A DNA stretch of 5,846 nucleotides from an uncultured Ruminococcus sp. GTDB taxonomy: Bacteria; Bacillota; Clostridia; Oscillospirales; CAG-272. Below, piece after piece: positions 1 to 5,846 of this stretch; position 1 is the stretch's first letter, and each line of letters opens with the position of its first letter. The notes under the pieces were generated by a model. That model worked only from the letters and a program-made list of their open reading frames with translations. It made no database searches and was not told where the DNA came from. The translations under genes were made by a program, and so were the position numbers. The DNA lies in contig CACXBN010000298.1 in the NCBI GenBank assembly GCA_902765885.1, forward strand, positions 1-5,846, read 5' to 3'.

Positions 1-1
1 T

Positions 2-841
2 AGGAGCTTCATCCCTTACCTTGGTATATATCGGATTGTCGTCCTTGAAGAGACCTTCATGCACGTCTTTCTGAAGGAGAGCCATATTGTTCGCGAAATA
101 TGATTTGATGTCCTCGTTTCTGAGCACGACTCCCTCAACCGGATAGACAGACATCTTGATTTCATTGTCGTTGAATCTCTTCTGGAGATAATCGCGTTCA
201 AGGTGAACGAATCCTCTTGAGTTTGCGTCCTCAAGTGCGGCCACAAGCTTTTCACGGGTGAAGATAAACATTCCGAGTCCGACATAGCTGTCGTCCTTGA
301 CTGTCGTGTCGGTCATGATGCCCGTGACTTTATTGTTCTTGTCTGCCTTGAGAATAAGAGGATGCTTTCTCTTCGCGTTTTTCTTTTCGCGGTTTGCAAG
401 GATCGTGACTTCAGCTCCAGACAGCTCGTGCTGTCTGATGGCAGCTTTGAAATCAATGTTTGCAAGAACCGTAGAATCGGAAACCACAACATAATCATAT
501 GCGGGATTGTTGATGAACTGAAGGGCTGAATAGAGTGCTTCGAGCTTTCCTCTGTACACGCCGGTGTTGCCGCTTGCGAAAGGAGGAAGGAAAACAACAC
601 CTTCATTCTTGCGGTTGAGGTCCCAGTCCGCAAGATTTCCGAGATGGTCCATAAGAGAACGGTAGTTGTATTTAGTTATGATTCCAATGTTGTAAATGCC
701 GGAATTTGACATGTTGGAGAGTACGAAGTCGATGAAACGGTAGCGTCCGCCAAACGGAAGAGAGGCGACCGTGCGGTGGTTTGTCAGCTGTCCGAGAGAG
801 CTGTCATATATATTTGAGAAAATGATACCCAATGCTTTCAT
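2..841 (-). CDS. glgD: GlgD, ADP-glucose pyrophosphorylase-like subunit (partial, C-terminus off left edge)
   Basis: This is a non-catalytic-looking paralogue of glucose-1-phosphate adenylyltransferase; in Firmicutes it pairs with GlgC as a modulatory subunit in ADP-glucose synthesis in the cytoplasm. I translated the frame by hand: 280 codons stay open from ATG to the window edge. The family is usually about 370 residues, so roughly 90, mainly the C-terminal beta-helix, are missing. The nucleotidyltransferase fold is recognisable: LPFGGRYRFIDF at about 28-39, SNMSNSGI at 42-49, VYRGKLEALY at 95-104 and YVGLGMFIF at 186-194. The catalytic signatures are lost. The GGxGxRL nucleotide loop near the N-terminus is replaced by IIFSNIYDSSL, and the GDHIY motif (metal and catalytic Asp) by SDSTV at 121-125. 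The start has AAGGAGG at 850-856, 8 nt upstream. The gene follows glgC after 17 bp, implying co-translation. The identification is firm; the regulatory role is inferred from the family. Confidence 0.93.
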   Translation of the reverse strand, partial: MKALGIIFSNIYDSSLGQLTNHRTVASLPFGGRYRFIDFVLSNMSNSGIYNIGIITKYNYRSLMDHLGNLADWDLNRKNEGVVFLPPFASGNTGVYRGKLEALYSALQFINNPAYDYVVVSDSTVLANIDFKAAIRQHELSGAEVTILANREKKNAKRKHPLILKADKNNKVTGIMTDTTVKDDSYVGLGMFIFTREKLVAALEDANSRGFVHLERDYLQKRFNDNEIKMSVYPVEGVVLRNEDIKSYFANNMALLQKDVHEGLFKDDNPIYTKVRDEAP

Positions 842-849
842 TGTCACTG

Positions 850-856
850 CCTCCTT
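850..856 (-). promoter_or_regulatory. Ribosome binding site of glgD
   Basis: AAGGAGG on the minus strand lies 8 nt before the glgD ATG (839-841) and just after the glgC stop codon (TAA, 859-861). It fixes the start of glgD, whose reading frame runs off the window, and suggests translation coupled to glgC. Confidence 0.85.
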
Positions 857-858
857 AG

Positions 859-2049
859 TTAAAATACCTGTTTCGGGAGAAGGATCGTATTCTTCTCGAC
901 CACTTTGTCTTTGCCGACTACCGCGATGCCCCATTCCTTCTTGTCATAGAATTCAGGGTCGTCACCGATTTTCGCATTTGATTTTACGACCGAGTCTTCG
1001 CCGATTATCGCATATCTGATAGTCGATCTTTTCTCAATGACGGAATTCGGCATGACAAAGCTGTTGTACACCTCGGCTCCCGCCTCGACGACGCAGCCCG
1101 TGGATATGATGGAATTGGTAACTTTTCCGTATACCTGCGATCCCTCTGCAACATAGGAATTCACGATCTCAGCATCCGGGGATATGAAGCTGCAGGGGTG
1201 TGAATAGTTTCTCGCGTAGATTCTGTTCTCCGGATCTCTCATGTCGAGAAGAGGTTCTTCACCGAGAATATCCATGTTGGACTGCCAGAGACTATCGATG
1301 GTTCCGACATCCTTCCAGTATCCTTCGAAATTGTACGCGAAGAGTCTGTGCTTGTCGTTTATCATCTTCGGGATTATATTCTTTCCGAAGTCGTTCGACG
1401 ATGTTTCGTCTTCGTTGTCTTCAATGAGATATTTTCTGAGAATGTCCCACTTGAAGATGTAAATTCCCATTGAAGCCTTCGTGCTCTTCGGCTCTTTCGG
1501 CTTTTCTTCGAACTCCACGATCCTGTTCTTTTCGTCTGTCGTCATGATTCCGAAACGGGATGCCTCCTCGATCGGGACCTCAAGAACGGCTATGGTGCAT
1601 TCAGCTTTGTTCTCGACATGTTCTTTGAGCATTTTGTCGTAGCTCATCTTGTAGATGTGGTCTCCGGAAAGAATGAGGACATTTTCCGGCTGATATCTGT
1701 CTATGAAGGAAATATTCTGATATATGGCATTGGCGGTTCCCCTGTACCACTCGGAACTCTGGCTCTTTGAATACGGAGAGAGGACATGAACGCCGCCGGA
1801 TGAACTGGTAAGTCCCCAGGGGAGTCCGTTTCCTATGTATTCGTTAAGCTGAAGCGGCTGATACTGCGTGAGGATTCCGACCGTGTCGATACCTGAGTTG
1901 ACGCAGTTTGAAAGGGGGAAGTCGATGAGACGGTATTTACCGCCGAACGGTACTGCAGGTTTAGCTGTGTTCTCTGTAAGGACGAGAAGTCTGCTTCCCT
2001 GACCGCCCGCAAGAATCATTGCTATGCAGTCTTTTTTCTTGAAACTCAT
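859..2049 (-). CDS. glgC: Glucose-1-phosphate adenylyltransferase (ADP-glucose pyrophosphorylase), catalytic subunit
   Basis: GlgC converts glucose-1-phosphate and ATP to ADP-glucose and pyrophosphate, the committed step of bacterial glycogen synthesis (EC 2.7.7.27). The 396-residue product is full length for Firmicutes. Visible motifs: nucleotide loop LAGGQGSRL (13-21), AKPAVPFGGKYR (29-40), WYRGTANAI (101-109), SGDHIYKM (128-135) with D130 matching the E. coli catalytic D142, EEKP (181-184) with the substrate-binding lysine K183, SMGIYIF (193-199), and YWKDVGTIDSLWQ (244-256). From about residue 280 the sequence has the hexapeptide-like repeats of the C-terminal left-handed beta-helix. The open frame extends upstream into glgB, but GGAGGT 9 nt before the ATG at 2047-2049 decides this start. 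Against E. coli GlgC, the position of the fructose-1,6-bisphosphate-site lysine K39 appears to be N27, so activator response may differ. It lies second in the glgB-glgC-glgD unit. Confidence 0.97.
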   Translation of the reverse strand: MSFKKKDCIAMILAGGQGSRLLVLTENTAKPAVPFGGKYRLIDFPLSNCVNSGIDTVGILTQYQPLQLNEYIGNGLPWGLTSSSGGVHVLSPYSKSQSSEWYRGTANAIYQNISFIDRYQPENVLILSGDHIYKMSYDKMLKEHVENKAECTIAVLEVPIEEASRFGIMTTDEKNRIVEFEEKPKEPKSTKASMGIYIFKWDILRKYLIEDNEDETSSNDFGKNIIPKMINDKHRLFAYNFEGYWKDVGTIDSLWQSNMDILGEEPLLDMRDPENRIYARNYSHPCSFISPDAEIVNSYVAEGSQVYGKVTNSIISTGCVVEAGAEVYNSFVMPNSVIEKRSTIRYAIIGEDSVVKSNAKIGDDPEFYDKKEWGIAVVGKDKVVEKNTILLPKQVF

Positions 2050-2058
2050 ATAGCTATT

Positions 2059-2064
2059 ACCTCC
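2059..2064 (-). promoter_or_regulatory. Ribosome binding site of glgC (decides the start)
   Basis: GGAGGT on the minus strand lies 9 nt upstream of the ATG at 2047-2049. The reading frame is open as far back as an ATG near 2250 inside glgB, but that longer form would prefix about 67 residues unlike any GlgC. The 64-bp glgB-glgC gap holds this site and no hairpin terminator. Confidence 0.85.
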
Positions 2065-2113
2065 ATGTTTTGTGTCGTTTTCTTTGATTTTAAGATTTTT
2101 ATTCAATTTGAGT

Positions 2114-3982
2114 TTACCTGACCAATTTATAGAATGTTGCCGAAAGCGGCGGGATGTTGAAGAGTCCTGACTGCGGATGTCCGTGCATTCCTTCGTCTGT
2201 CGTGACCACGTCGCCGAGATATACGGAATTTCCGCCGAACATTCTGTCATCCGATGAGAAGACGGGTCTGTATGTTCCTTTTTCCGGAAGGCCGATGCGA
2301 TAGCATTCCCTCTTCACCGGCGTGAAGTTGAAAATGCATATGATCTCGCTTCCTGACTTTGATTTTCTGCGAAGGGAGATCACGCTGTTCTGCCAGTCGT
2401 TCTCGCAGATCCATTCAAAGCTTTCCCATCCGCGTTCTTCGTTGTCCCAGAATTCGGGATTCTCACGGTAGAATTTGTTCAGCTCCTTCACATAAAGCTG
2501 CATTCCCCTGTGCATTTCATAGTCGAGAAGGAACCAGTCAAGCGATTTTTTCTCGCTCCACTCGGTGAACTGCGCGATCTCCGAGCCCATGAATGTCAGC
2601 ATTTTTCCGGGGTGAGCCACCATGTATCCGTAAAGCGTCCTGAGGTTCGCGAATTTATCGTGATAATATCCCGGCATCTTCTCGATAAGAGACTTCTTGA
2701 GGTGCACGACCTCGTCGTGAGAGAGCGGAAGGATATAATTTTCGGAGAACGCATATGACAGCGTATGGGTAAGCTGTCCGTGTATCTCCTTGCGGAACAG
2801 CGGGTCGTTCGACATGTATCTGAGAGTGTCGTTCATCCATCCCATATTCCACTTGAAATTGAATCCGAGACCGCCGTCGTAGCCCGGCTTTGTCACCATC
2901 GGGAACGCCGTCGATTCCTCTGCCACCATGAGAACGTCCGGATCCGCGCCGAAGGCTTCGGTGTTCAGCTCTTTGAAGAATTGAATCGCTTCCAGATTGT
3001 AGTTTCCGCCGTAGATGTTCGGTTTGAAATACTGTCTGCCGTAGTCGAGATAGAGCATGGATGCCACGGCGTCCACTCTGATTCCGTCCACATGGAATTC
3101 CCTGATCCAGTAAAGCGCGCTGGACTTAAGGAACGATTTTACTTCCCACCTGCCGTAATCGAATATTCTGGTATGCCAGTCCGTGTGTTCGTTCATGGCA
3201 GGATCTGAAAGTTCATAGCAGCATGTTCCGTCAAACTCGAAAAGGCCGTTCTCGTCTTTCGGGAAGTGCGCGGGGACCCAGTCGAGGATAACTCCTATCC
3301 CTGCCTTATGAAAACCGTTAATGAGGTGCTTAAGTCCCTCAGGTTCTCCGAAACGGTGTGTCGGCGCGAAATATCCGGTCACCTGGTATCCCCACGATCC
3401 GTCGAAGGGATATTCGGTAAGCGGCATGAACTCGACATGCGTGTATCCCATTTCCTTCACATACGGGATAAGTTCGTCCGCGATCTCTTTATATGAATAA
3501 TAGGTATTGTCCCAGTGGCGTCTCCATGATCCGAGATGGACTTCGTATATGCTGATAGGGGATTCAAGGGGATTTTGCCCTTTCTTCTTTTTATACCAGC
3601 TTTTGTCGCTCCACTTGAAGCCTTCAACATCCCACACCATGCTTGCGGTGCCGGGAAGCGGCTCCTGTCTGAATGCGTATGGGTCGCTCTTGAATACGAA
3701 ACTGCCGTCAGGTCTTTCTACCCAGTATTTGTACCTGTCACCGTTTTTAGCCCATTTCCATCTGGCTTCCCACACTCCCTGGAAGTCCTTCTGCATGGGA
3801 ATCTCTTCCCTGTTCCAGTAGTTGAAATCTCCGGCTACATGCACACTTTTTGCGTTCGGTGCCCAAACACGAAAAACAACCCCTTCGCCGTCCGGTAAAA
3901 GGTGGGCTCCCATAAACATATATGCCTCACTGCTCTCACCGCGGAAAAAGGATTGTTTTCTTTCTTCTGTGTAGTGATCCAT
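2114..3982 (-). CDS. glgB: 1,4-alpha-glucan branching enzyme (GH13)
   Basis: GlgB cuts alpha-1,4-glucan chains and re-attaches them by alpha-1,6 bonds, making glycogen branches (EC 2.4.1.18). From the chosen ATG the product is 622 residues, normal for the shorter GlgB type that lacks the extra N1 domain of the 728-residue E. coli enzyme. An N-terminal CBM48 module carries FRVWAPNA and HVAGDFNYW at about 37-56, followed by SIYEVHLGSW (144-153). The GH13 barrel shows all four conserved regions: DWVPAHF (234-240), GIRVDAVAS with nucleophile D304, VAEEST with acid/base E355, and PLSHDEV with H422 and D423. A C-terminal beta domain ends in PPLSATFYKL. The frame opens 10 codons earlier (4012), but that ATG has no good ribosome site and lies at or next to a candidate promoter start point; AGGAG lies 6 nt before the ATG at 3980-3982. 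It is the first gene of the minus-strand unit. Confidence 0.97.
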   Translation of the reverse strand: MDHYTEERKQSFFRGESSEAYMFMGAHLLPDGEGVVFRVWAPNAKSVHVAGDFNYWNREEIPMQKDFQGVWEARWKWAKNGDRYKYWVERPDGSFVFKSDPYAFRQEPLPGTASMVWDVEGFKWSDKSWYKKKKGQNPLESPISIYEVHLGSWRRHWDNTYYSYKEIADELIPYVKEMGYTHVEFMPLTEYPFDGSWGYQVTGYFAPTHRFGEPEGLKHLINGFHKAGIGVILDWVPAHFPKDENGLFEFDGTCCYELSDPAMNEHTDWHTRIFDYGRWEVKSFLKSSALYWIREFHVDGIRVDAVASMLYLDYGRQYFKPNIYGGNYNLEAIQFFKELNTEAFGADPDVLMVAEESTAFPMVTKPGYDGGLGFNFKWNMGWMNDTLRYMSNDPLFRKEIHGQLTHTLSYAFSENYILPLSHDEVVHLKKSLIEKMPGYYHDKFANLRTLYGYMVAHPGKMLTFMGSEIAQFTEWSEKKSLDWFLLDYEMHRGMQLYVKELNKFYRENPEFWDNEERGWESFEWICENDWQNSVISLRRKSKSGSEIICIFNFTPVKRECYRIGLPEKGTYRPVFSSDDRMFGGNSVYLGDVVTTDEGMHGHPQSGLFNIPPLSATFYKLVR

Positions 3983-3988
3983 AGGTTT

Positions 3989-3993
3989 CTCCT
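3989..3993 (-). promoter_or_regulatory. Ribosome binding site of glgB (decides the start)
   Basis: AGGAG on the minus strand sits 6 nt from the ATG at 3980-3982. The longer candidate start at 4010-4012 is preceded only by AT-rich sequence and a GTGG touching the ATG. The 622-residue form is therefore preferred over the 632-residue form. Confidence 0.75.
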
Positions 3994-4036
3994 GATCAAC
4001 GTTATTTTCCATCCACTATATTACCATAAAACCGCA

Positions 4037-4050
4037 TTATTGTACAGTAA
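4037..4050. promoter_or_regulatory. Possible operator palindrome over the glgB promoter
   Basis: TTATTGTACAGTAA is a 14-bp inverted repeat with six of seven base pairs symmetric, centred on TGTACA. It covers the -10 of one candidate glgB promoter and the -35 of the other, where a repressor site would be expected. No regulator gene is in the window and I cannot assign a family. Short AT-rich palindromes also occur by chance. Confidence 0.3.
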
Positions 4051-4067
4051 AATTTAGCATAATTCAC
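4039..4067 (-). promoter_or_regulatory. Candidate sigma-70-type promoter for the glgBCD operon
   Basis: On the minus strand, GTGAAT (4062-4067, a weak -35 with 3 of 6 consensus bases) is 17 bp from TACAAT (4039-4044, 5 of 6). An A6 tract on the minus strand (4070-4075) lies 2 bp upstream of the -35 and resembles an UP element. The predicted start near 4032 would give a leader of about 50 nt. An alternative pair, TGTACA (4041-4046) with TAATAT (4018-4023) and a 17-bp spacer, would start near 4011. Only mapping can choose between them. Confidence 0.45.
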
Positions 4068-4098
4068 GATTTTTTAATAATCTTCGCCAAAAAACTCC

Positions 4099-4127
4099 TT
4101 GCACTTTCGATAAAAATGATATATCAT
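4099..4127 (+). promoter_or_regulatory. Candidate promoter of malQ
   Basis: TTGCAC (4099-4104) is 17 bp from TATCAT (4122-4127), which matches 5 of 6 consensus -10 bases. An A6 tract (4089-4094) lies 4 bp upstream of the -35, mirroring the arrangement of the glgB promoter. The start would fall near 4134, leaving a leader of about 37 nt. The -10 overlaps the ATG at 4126 that opens the longest malQ frame, which argues against translation from that codon. A perfect 12-bp palindrome, ATGATATATCAT (4116-4127), covers the -10 and could be an operator or chance. Confidence 0.45.
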
Positions 4128-4159
4128 GAGCATGTCGGAGACGACAATATCAAGTTCAC

Positions 4160-4165
4160 GAGGTG
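4160..4165 (+). promoter_or_regulatory. Ribosome binding site of malQ (decides the start)
   Basis: GAGGTG ends 5 nt before the ATG at 4171; its GAGG core is 7 nt from it. The upstream in-frame ATGs (4126 and 4132) have no purine-rich site before them and would add residues unlike the family N-terminus, which here begins MKRQSGVLLPVFSLPG. Confidence 0.8.
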
Positions 4166-4170
4166 ATTAT

Positions 4171-5595
4171 ATGAAACGTCAGAGCGGTGTTCTGCTTCCG
4201 GTGTTTTCGCTTCCGGGGCCGTACGGCTGCGGAACTTTTGGAAAAAATGCCTTCCACTTCATCGACAGACTGAAGGAGGGCGGCTTCTCGATATGGCAGG
4301 TTCTGCCTTTCGGAATAGTTGACGAACATTATTCGCCGTACATGTCTTTCTCTTCATTTGCGGGAAATCCTTATTTTATAGATCCCGACATTCTGTTTGA
4401 ACAGGGCCTTATAACCGAAGAGGAACTCATAGATCAGGAAGTGGTTTATCCGTATCTCTGCAGATACGAAGAAATAGATTCAAAAAGAATGAACCTTCTT
4501 AAGAAGGCTGCATCCCGTTTTTCCGATGTCACTGCCGTTCAGAATTTCATGAAGGAGAATCCGCTTGTTGCGGGTTCCTGCCGCTTCCTTGCGCTTAAGG
4601 AAAAAAACTGCGGAAAGAGATGGCAGGAATGGACAGAGAGCGAACCCGACGGAGAGACTCTGTTTGCCTGGCAGTTCATTGAATACGAATTTCACAGGGA
4701 ATGGAAGAGAGTCAGGGATTATGCAGCAGAATGCGGCATAAAGATCCTCGGGGATCTTCCCTTCTACGTTTCGCAGGACAGCTATGACGTATGGTCGTCA
4801 CCAGACCAGTTCCTTCTTGACGAAAGAAACAATCCGACTCATGTAGCGGGTGTTCCGCCGGACTATTTTGCCGAGAACGGCCAGCTCTGGGGCAATCCCA
4901 TATATGACTGGGACAAAATGGAGAAGGACGGTTACAAGTGGTGGAAGGACAGAATGAATTATGTCCTGACGATGTTTGACGGCATAAGGGTAGACCATTT
5001 CAGAGCGTTCAGCGCATTCTGGAAGATTCCGGCAGACTCGCCTACCGCAAAGACGGGAAAATGGGTGGAAGGCCCCGGAAGAAAAATAATCGATGCGTTC
5101 CGTGAATTCGAAAGCAGGAATAAGTTTATTCTGGCAGAGGATCTCGGGATCATAGATGACAGCACGAGAGAGCTTCTTGAATACAGCGGATATCCCGGAA
5201 TGGCCGTTATCCAGTTCGGTTTCGGGGATTCACCGAAGTCTCCGCACCTGCCGCACAATTACAAAAAGAACCTGATCGCATATACGGGCACTCATGACAA
5301 CAATACTCTGCTCGGATTCCTTCAGAATTCGAATGACGGGATAAGAAACGAGATAGCGGACTACTACGGATATCCCTCCAATGTACACGAAGCCGTGATA
5401 CGTTCCGTGATGATGAGTTCGGCTGACACTGTCATCCTTCCACTTCAGGATATTCTGGGATTCGGTGCAGATACGAGGATCAACACTCCGGGAGTCCCTG
5501 ACGGCAACTGGAGATACAGGGTCACGGCAGATCAGCTAAATTCGGCAGACATGAGAAAATTCAGGCATTTCAACACGATATACGGAAGAATATAA
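4171..5595 (+). CDS. malQ: 4-alpha-glucanotransferase (amylomaltase, GH77)
   Basis: MalQ transfers segments of alpha-1,4-glucans between maltodextrins and releases glucose (EC 2.4.1.25). It recycles short oligosaccharides from glycogen or imported starch in the cytoplasm. The 474-residue product is close to the usual size of about 500 for bacterial amylomaltases. Motifs in order: SGVLLPVFSLPGPYGCGTFG (5-24), YSPYMSFSSFAGNPYFID (54-71), GDLPFYVSQDSYDVW (194-208), GVPPDYFAENGQLWGNP (227-243), GIRVDHFRAF with nucleophile D275, LAEDLG with acid/base E323, YTGTHDNNT with D376, and the terminal PGVPDGNWRYR (440-450). There is no signal peptide. It is divergent from glgB across 188 bp with its own likely promoter, and no other gene follows on its strand inside the window. 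It is also called dpe-type disproportionating enzyme; the family assignment is secure, but the preferred chain length cannot be read from sequence. Confidence 0.97.
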   Translation: MKRQSGVLLPVFSLPGPYGCGTFGKNAFHFIDRLKEGGFSIWQVLPFGIVDEHYSPYMSFSSFAGNPYFIDPDILFEQGLITEEELIDQEVVYPYLCRYEEIDSKRMNLLKKAASRFSDVTAVQNFMKENPLVAGSCRFLALKEKNCGKRWQEWTESEPDGETLFAWQFIEYEFHREWKRVRDYAAECGIKILGDLPFYVSQDSYDVWSSPDQFLLDERNNPTHVAGVPPDYFAENGQLWGNPIYDWDKMEKDGYKWWKDRMNYVLTMFDGIRVDHFRAFSAFWKIPADSPTAKTGKWVEGPGRKIIDAFREFESRNKFILAEDLGIIDDSTRELLEYSGYPGMAVIQFGFGDSPKSPHLPHNYKKNLIAYTGTHDNNTLLGFLQNSNDGIRNEIADYYGYPSNVHEAVIRSVMMSSADTVILPLQDILGFGADTRINTPGVPDGNWRYRVTADQLNSADMRKFRHFNTIYGRI

Positions 5596-5596
5596 T

Positions 5597-5638
5597 AAAA
5601 AACGGGATACGAAGGGCTTAAGAACCCTGCGTATCCCG
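5597..5638 (-). terminator. Intrinsic terminator-like hairpin, T-tract on the minus strand
   Basis: A perfect 9-bp stem, CGGGATACG (5603-5611) with CGTATCCCG (5630-5638), is extended after one mismatch by AGGG/CCCT around an 8-nt loop. On the minus strand it is followed directly by TTTTTT (5597-5602), the classical layout for a transcript coming from the right. On the plus strand what follows is ATATGTGG with no U-run, so for malQ it is at best a non-canonical 3' end. It begins one base after the malQ stop codon (5593-5595). It may serve an unseen convergent transcript or act in both directions. Confidence 0.65.
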
Positions 5639-5695
5639 ATATGTGGTGGATAATCTCTCTATTGAAAGTGTTGTTCCAGATTTGAGAAATTTTTC

Positions 5696-5755
5696 AGTGA
5701 ATATTCGCTCGCTTTAGTGAAAATTCGCTTGCTATGGCGAATATTCTTACTGCTG
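5696..5755. repeat. Three near-palindromic repeats at a 20-bp period
   Basis: The octamers GAATATTC (5699), GAAAATTC (5719) and GAATATTC (5739) recur exactly 20 bp apart. The first two share long flanks: AGTGAATATTCGCTCGCTTT versus AGTGAAAATTCGCTTGCTAT. The third, GGCGAATATTCTTACTGCTG, has diverged. Each unit is close to an inverted repeat of the type AGYGAATATTCRCT. A 20-bp period is not a multiple of three, so the repetition is a DNA- or RNA-level property and not a peptide repeat. The rest of 5639-5846 shows no gene that I can support. Confidence 0.6.
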
Positions 5756-5846
5756 TGAGTCATATATTTTGAGATTTTGCTGCCCGCAACCATGAGCAAT
5801 CTTCAGCATAGGCGGACACTATCACACTTAAAGCACAAGCGTAATA

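Noticed and set aside
16..633. Open frames on the minus strand at 16-285 and 313-633
   Set aside because: They are serine- and arginine-rich products of the wrong frame over glgD, whose own frame is open across the whole stretch and gives clear family motifs.
2050..2250. Extension of glgC upstream to an ATG near 2250, overlapping glgB
   Set aside because: The extra 67 residues overlap the GlgB C-terminus in another frame and resemble no GlgC N-terminus. A good GGAGGT site precedes the ATG at 2047-2049.
2765..3208. 147-codon open frame on the plus strand inside glgB
   Set aside because: It is antisense to the conserved GH13 core, has no recognisable domain, and is explained by codon bias of the real gene.
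3983..4012. glgB starting at 4012
   Set aside because: There is no spaced ribosome binding site, and one candidate promoter would start transcription at about that base. AGGAG precedes the ATG at 3980-3982.
4126..4170. malQ starting at 4126 or 4132
   Set aside because: The 4126 codon overlaps the predicted -10 and neither has a ribosome site; GAGGTG precedes 4171, where family similarity begins.
5696..5755. CRISPR array
   Set aside because: The units are contiguous with no unique spacers, only three copies exist, and no cas genes are present.
5666..5758. Plus-strand open stretch through the repeats ending in TGA
   Set aside because: It has no start codon after the upstream stop at 5663, and the 20-bp repeat period shifts frame from copy to copy.
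5792..5846. Plus-strand ATG frame beginning MSNLQHRRTL and open to the right edge
   Set aside because: It has only 18 codons, no ribosome binding site, and is too short to judge; it overlaps the minus-strand 44-codon frame.

Overview
The window is a glycogen-metabolism locus, probably from a Gram-positive anaerobe of the Clostridia (Lachnospiraceae- or Ruminococcaceae-like). The reasons are the paired ADP-glucose pyrophosphorylase genes glgC and glgD (GlgD is essentially a Firmicutes paralogue), strong GGAGG-type ribosome binding sites, frequent AGA/AGG arginine and ATA isoleucine codons, and moderate GC. The species cannot be fixed from the sequence.

Layout: three genes lie head to tail on the minus strand, read from right to left. 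They are glgB (branching enzyme, 2114-3982), glgC (catalytic ADP-glucose pyrophosphorylase, 859-2049) and glgD (non-catalytic-looking paralogue, cut by the left edge, 2-841). Gaps are 64 bp and 17 bp with no terminator between genes, so this is probably one operon continuing off the left edge. A 188-bp AT-rich divergent region (3983-4170) separates it from malQ (4-alpha-glucanotransferase, 4171-5595) on the plus strand. That region holds candidate promoters for both directions, each with an A6 tract just upstream of its -35, and two palindromes lying on promoter elements. After malQ comes a strong hairpin whose T-tract is on the minus strand, then about 200 bp with no convincing gene but with three copies of a 20-bp-period near-palindromic repeat.

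Together: GlgC (probably modulated by GlgD) makes ADP-glucose from glucose-1-phosphate and ATP. A glycogen synthase, expected outside the window, would extend the chains, and GlgB adds alpha-1,6 branches. MalQ disproportionates short maltodextrins and links polymer turnover to the glucose/maltodextrin pool. The divergent arrangement suggests coordinated control of synthesis and maltodextrin recycling.

The three complete enzymes retain the expected catalytic motifs and I see no frameshift. Three start codons were moved inward from the longest open frames on ribosome-binding-site evidence. I see no undescribed system in the coding part; the least explained segment is the repeat region at the right end.
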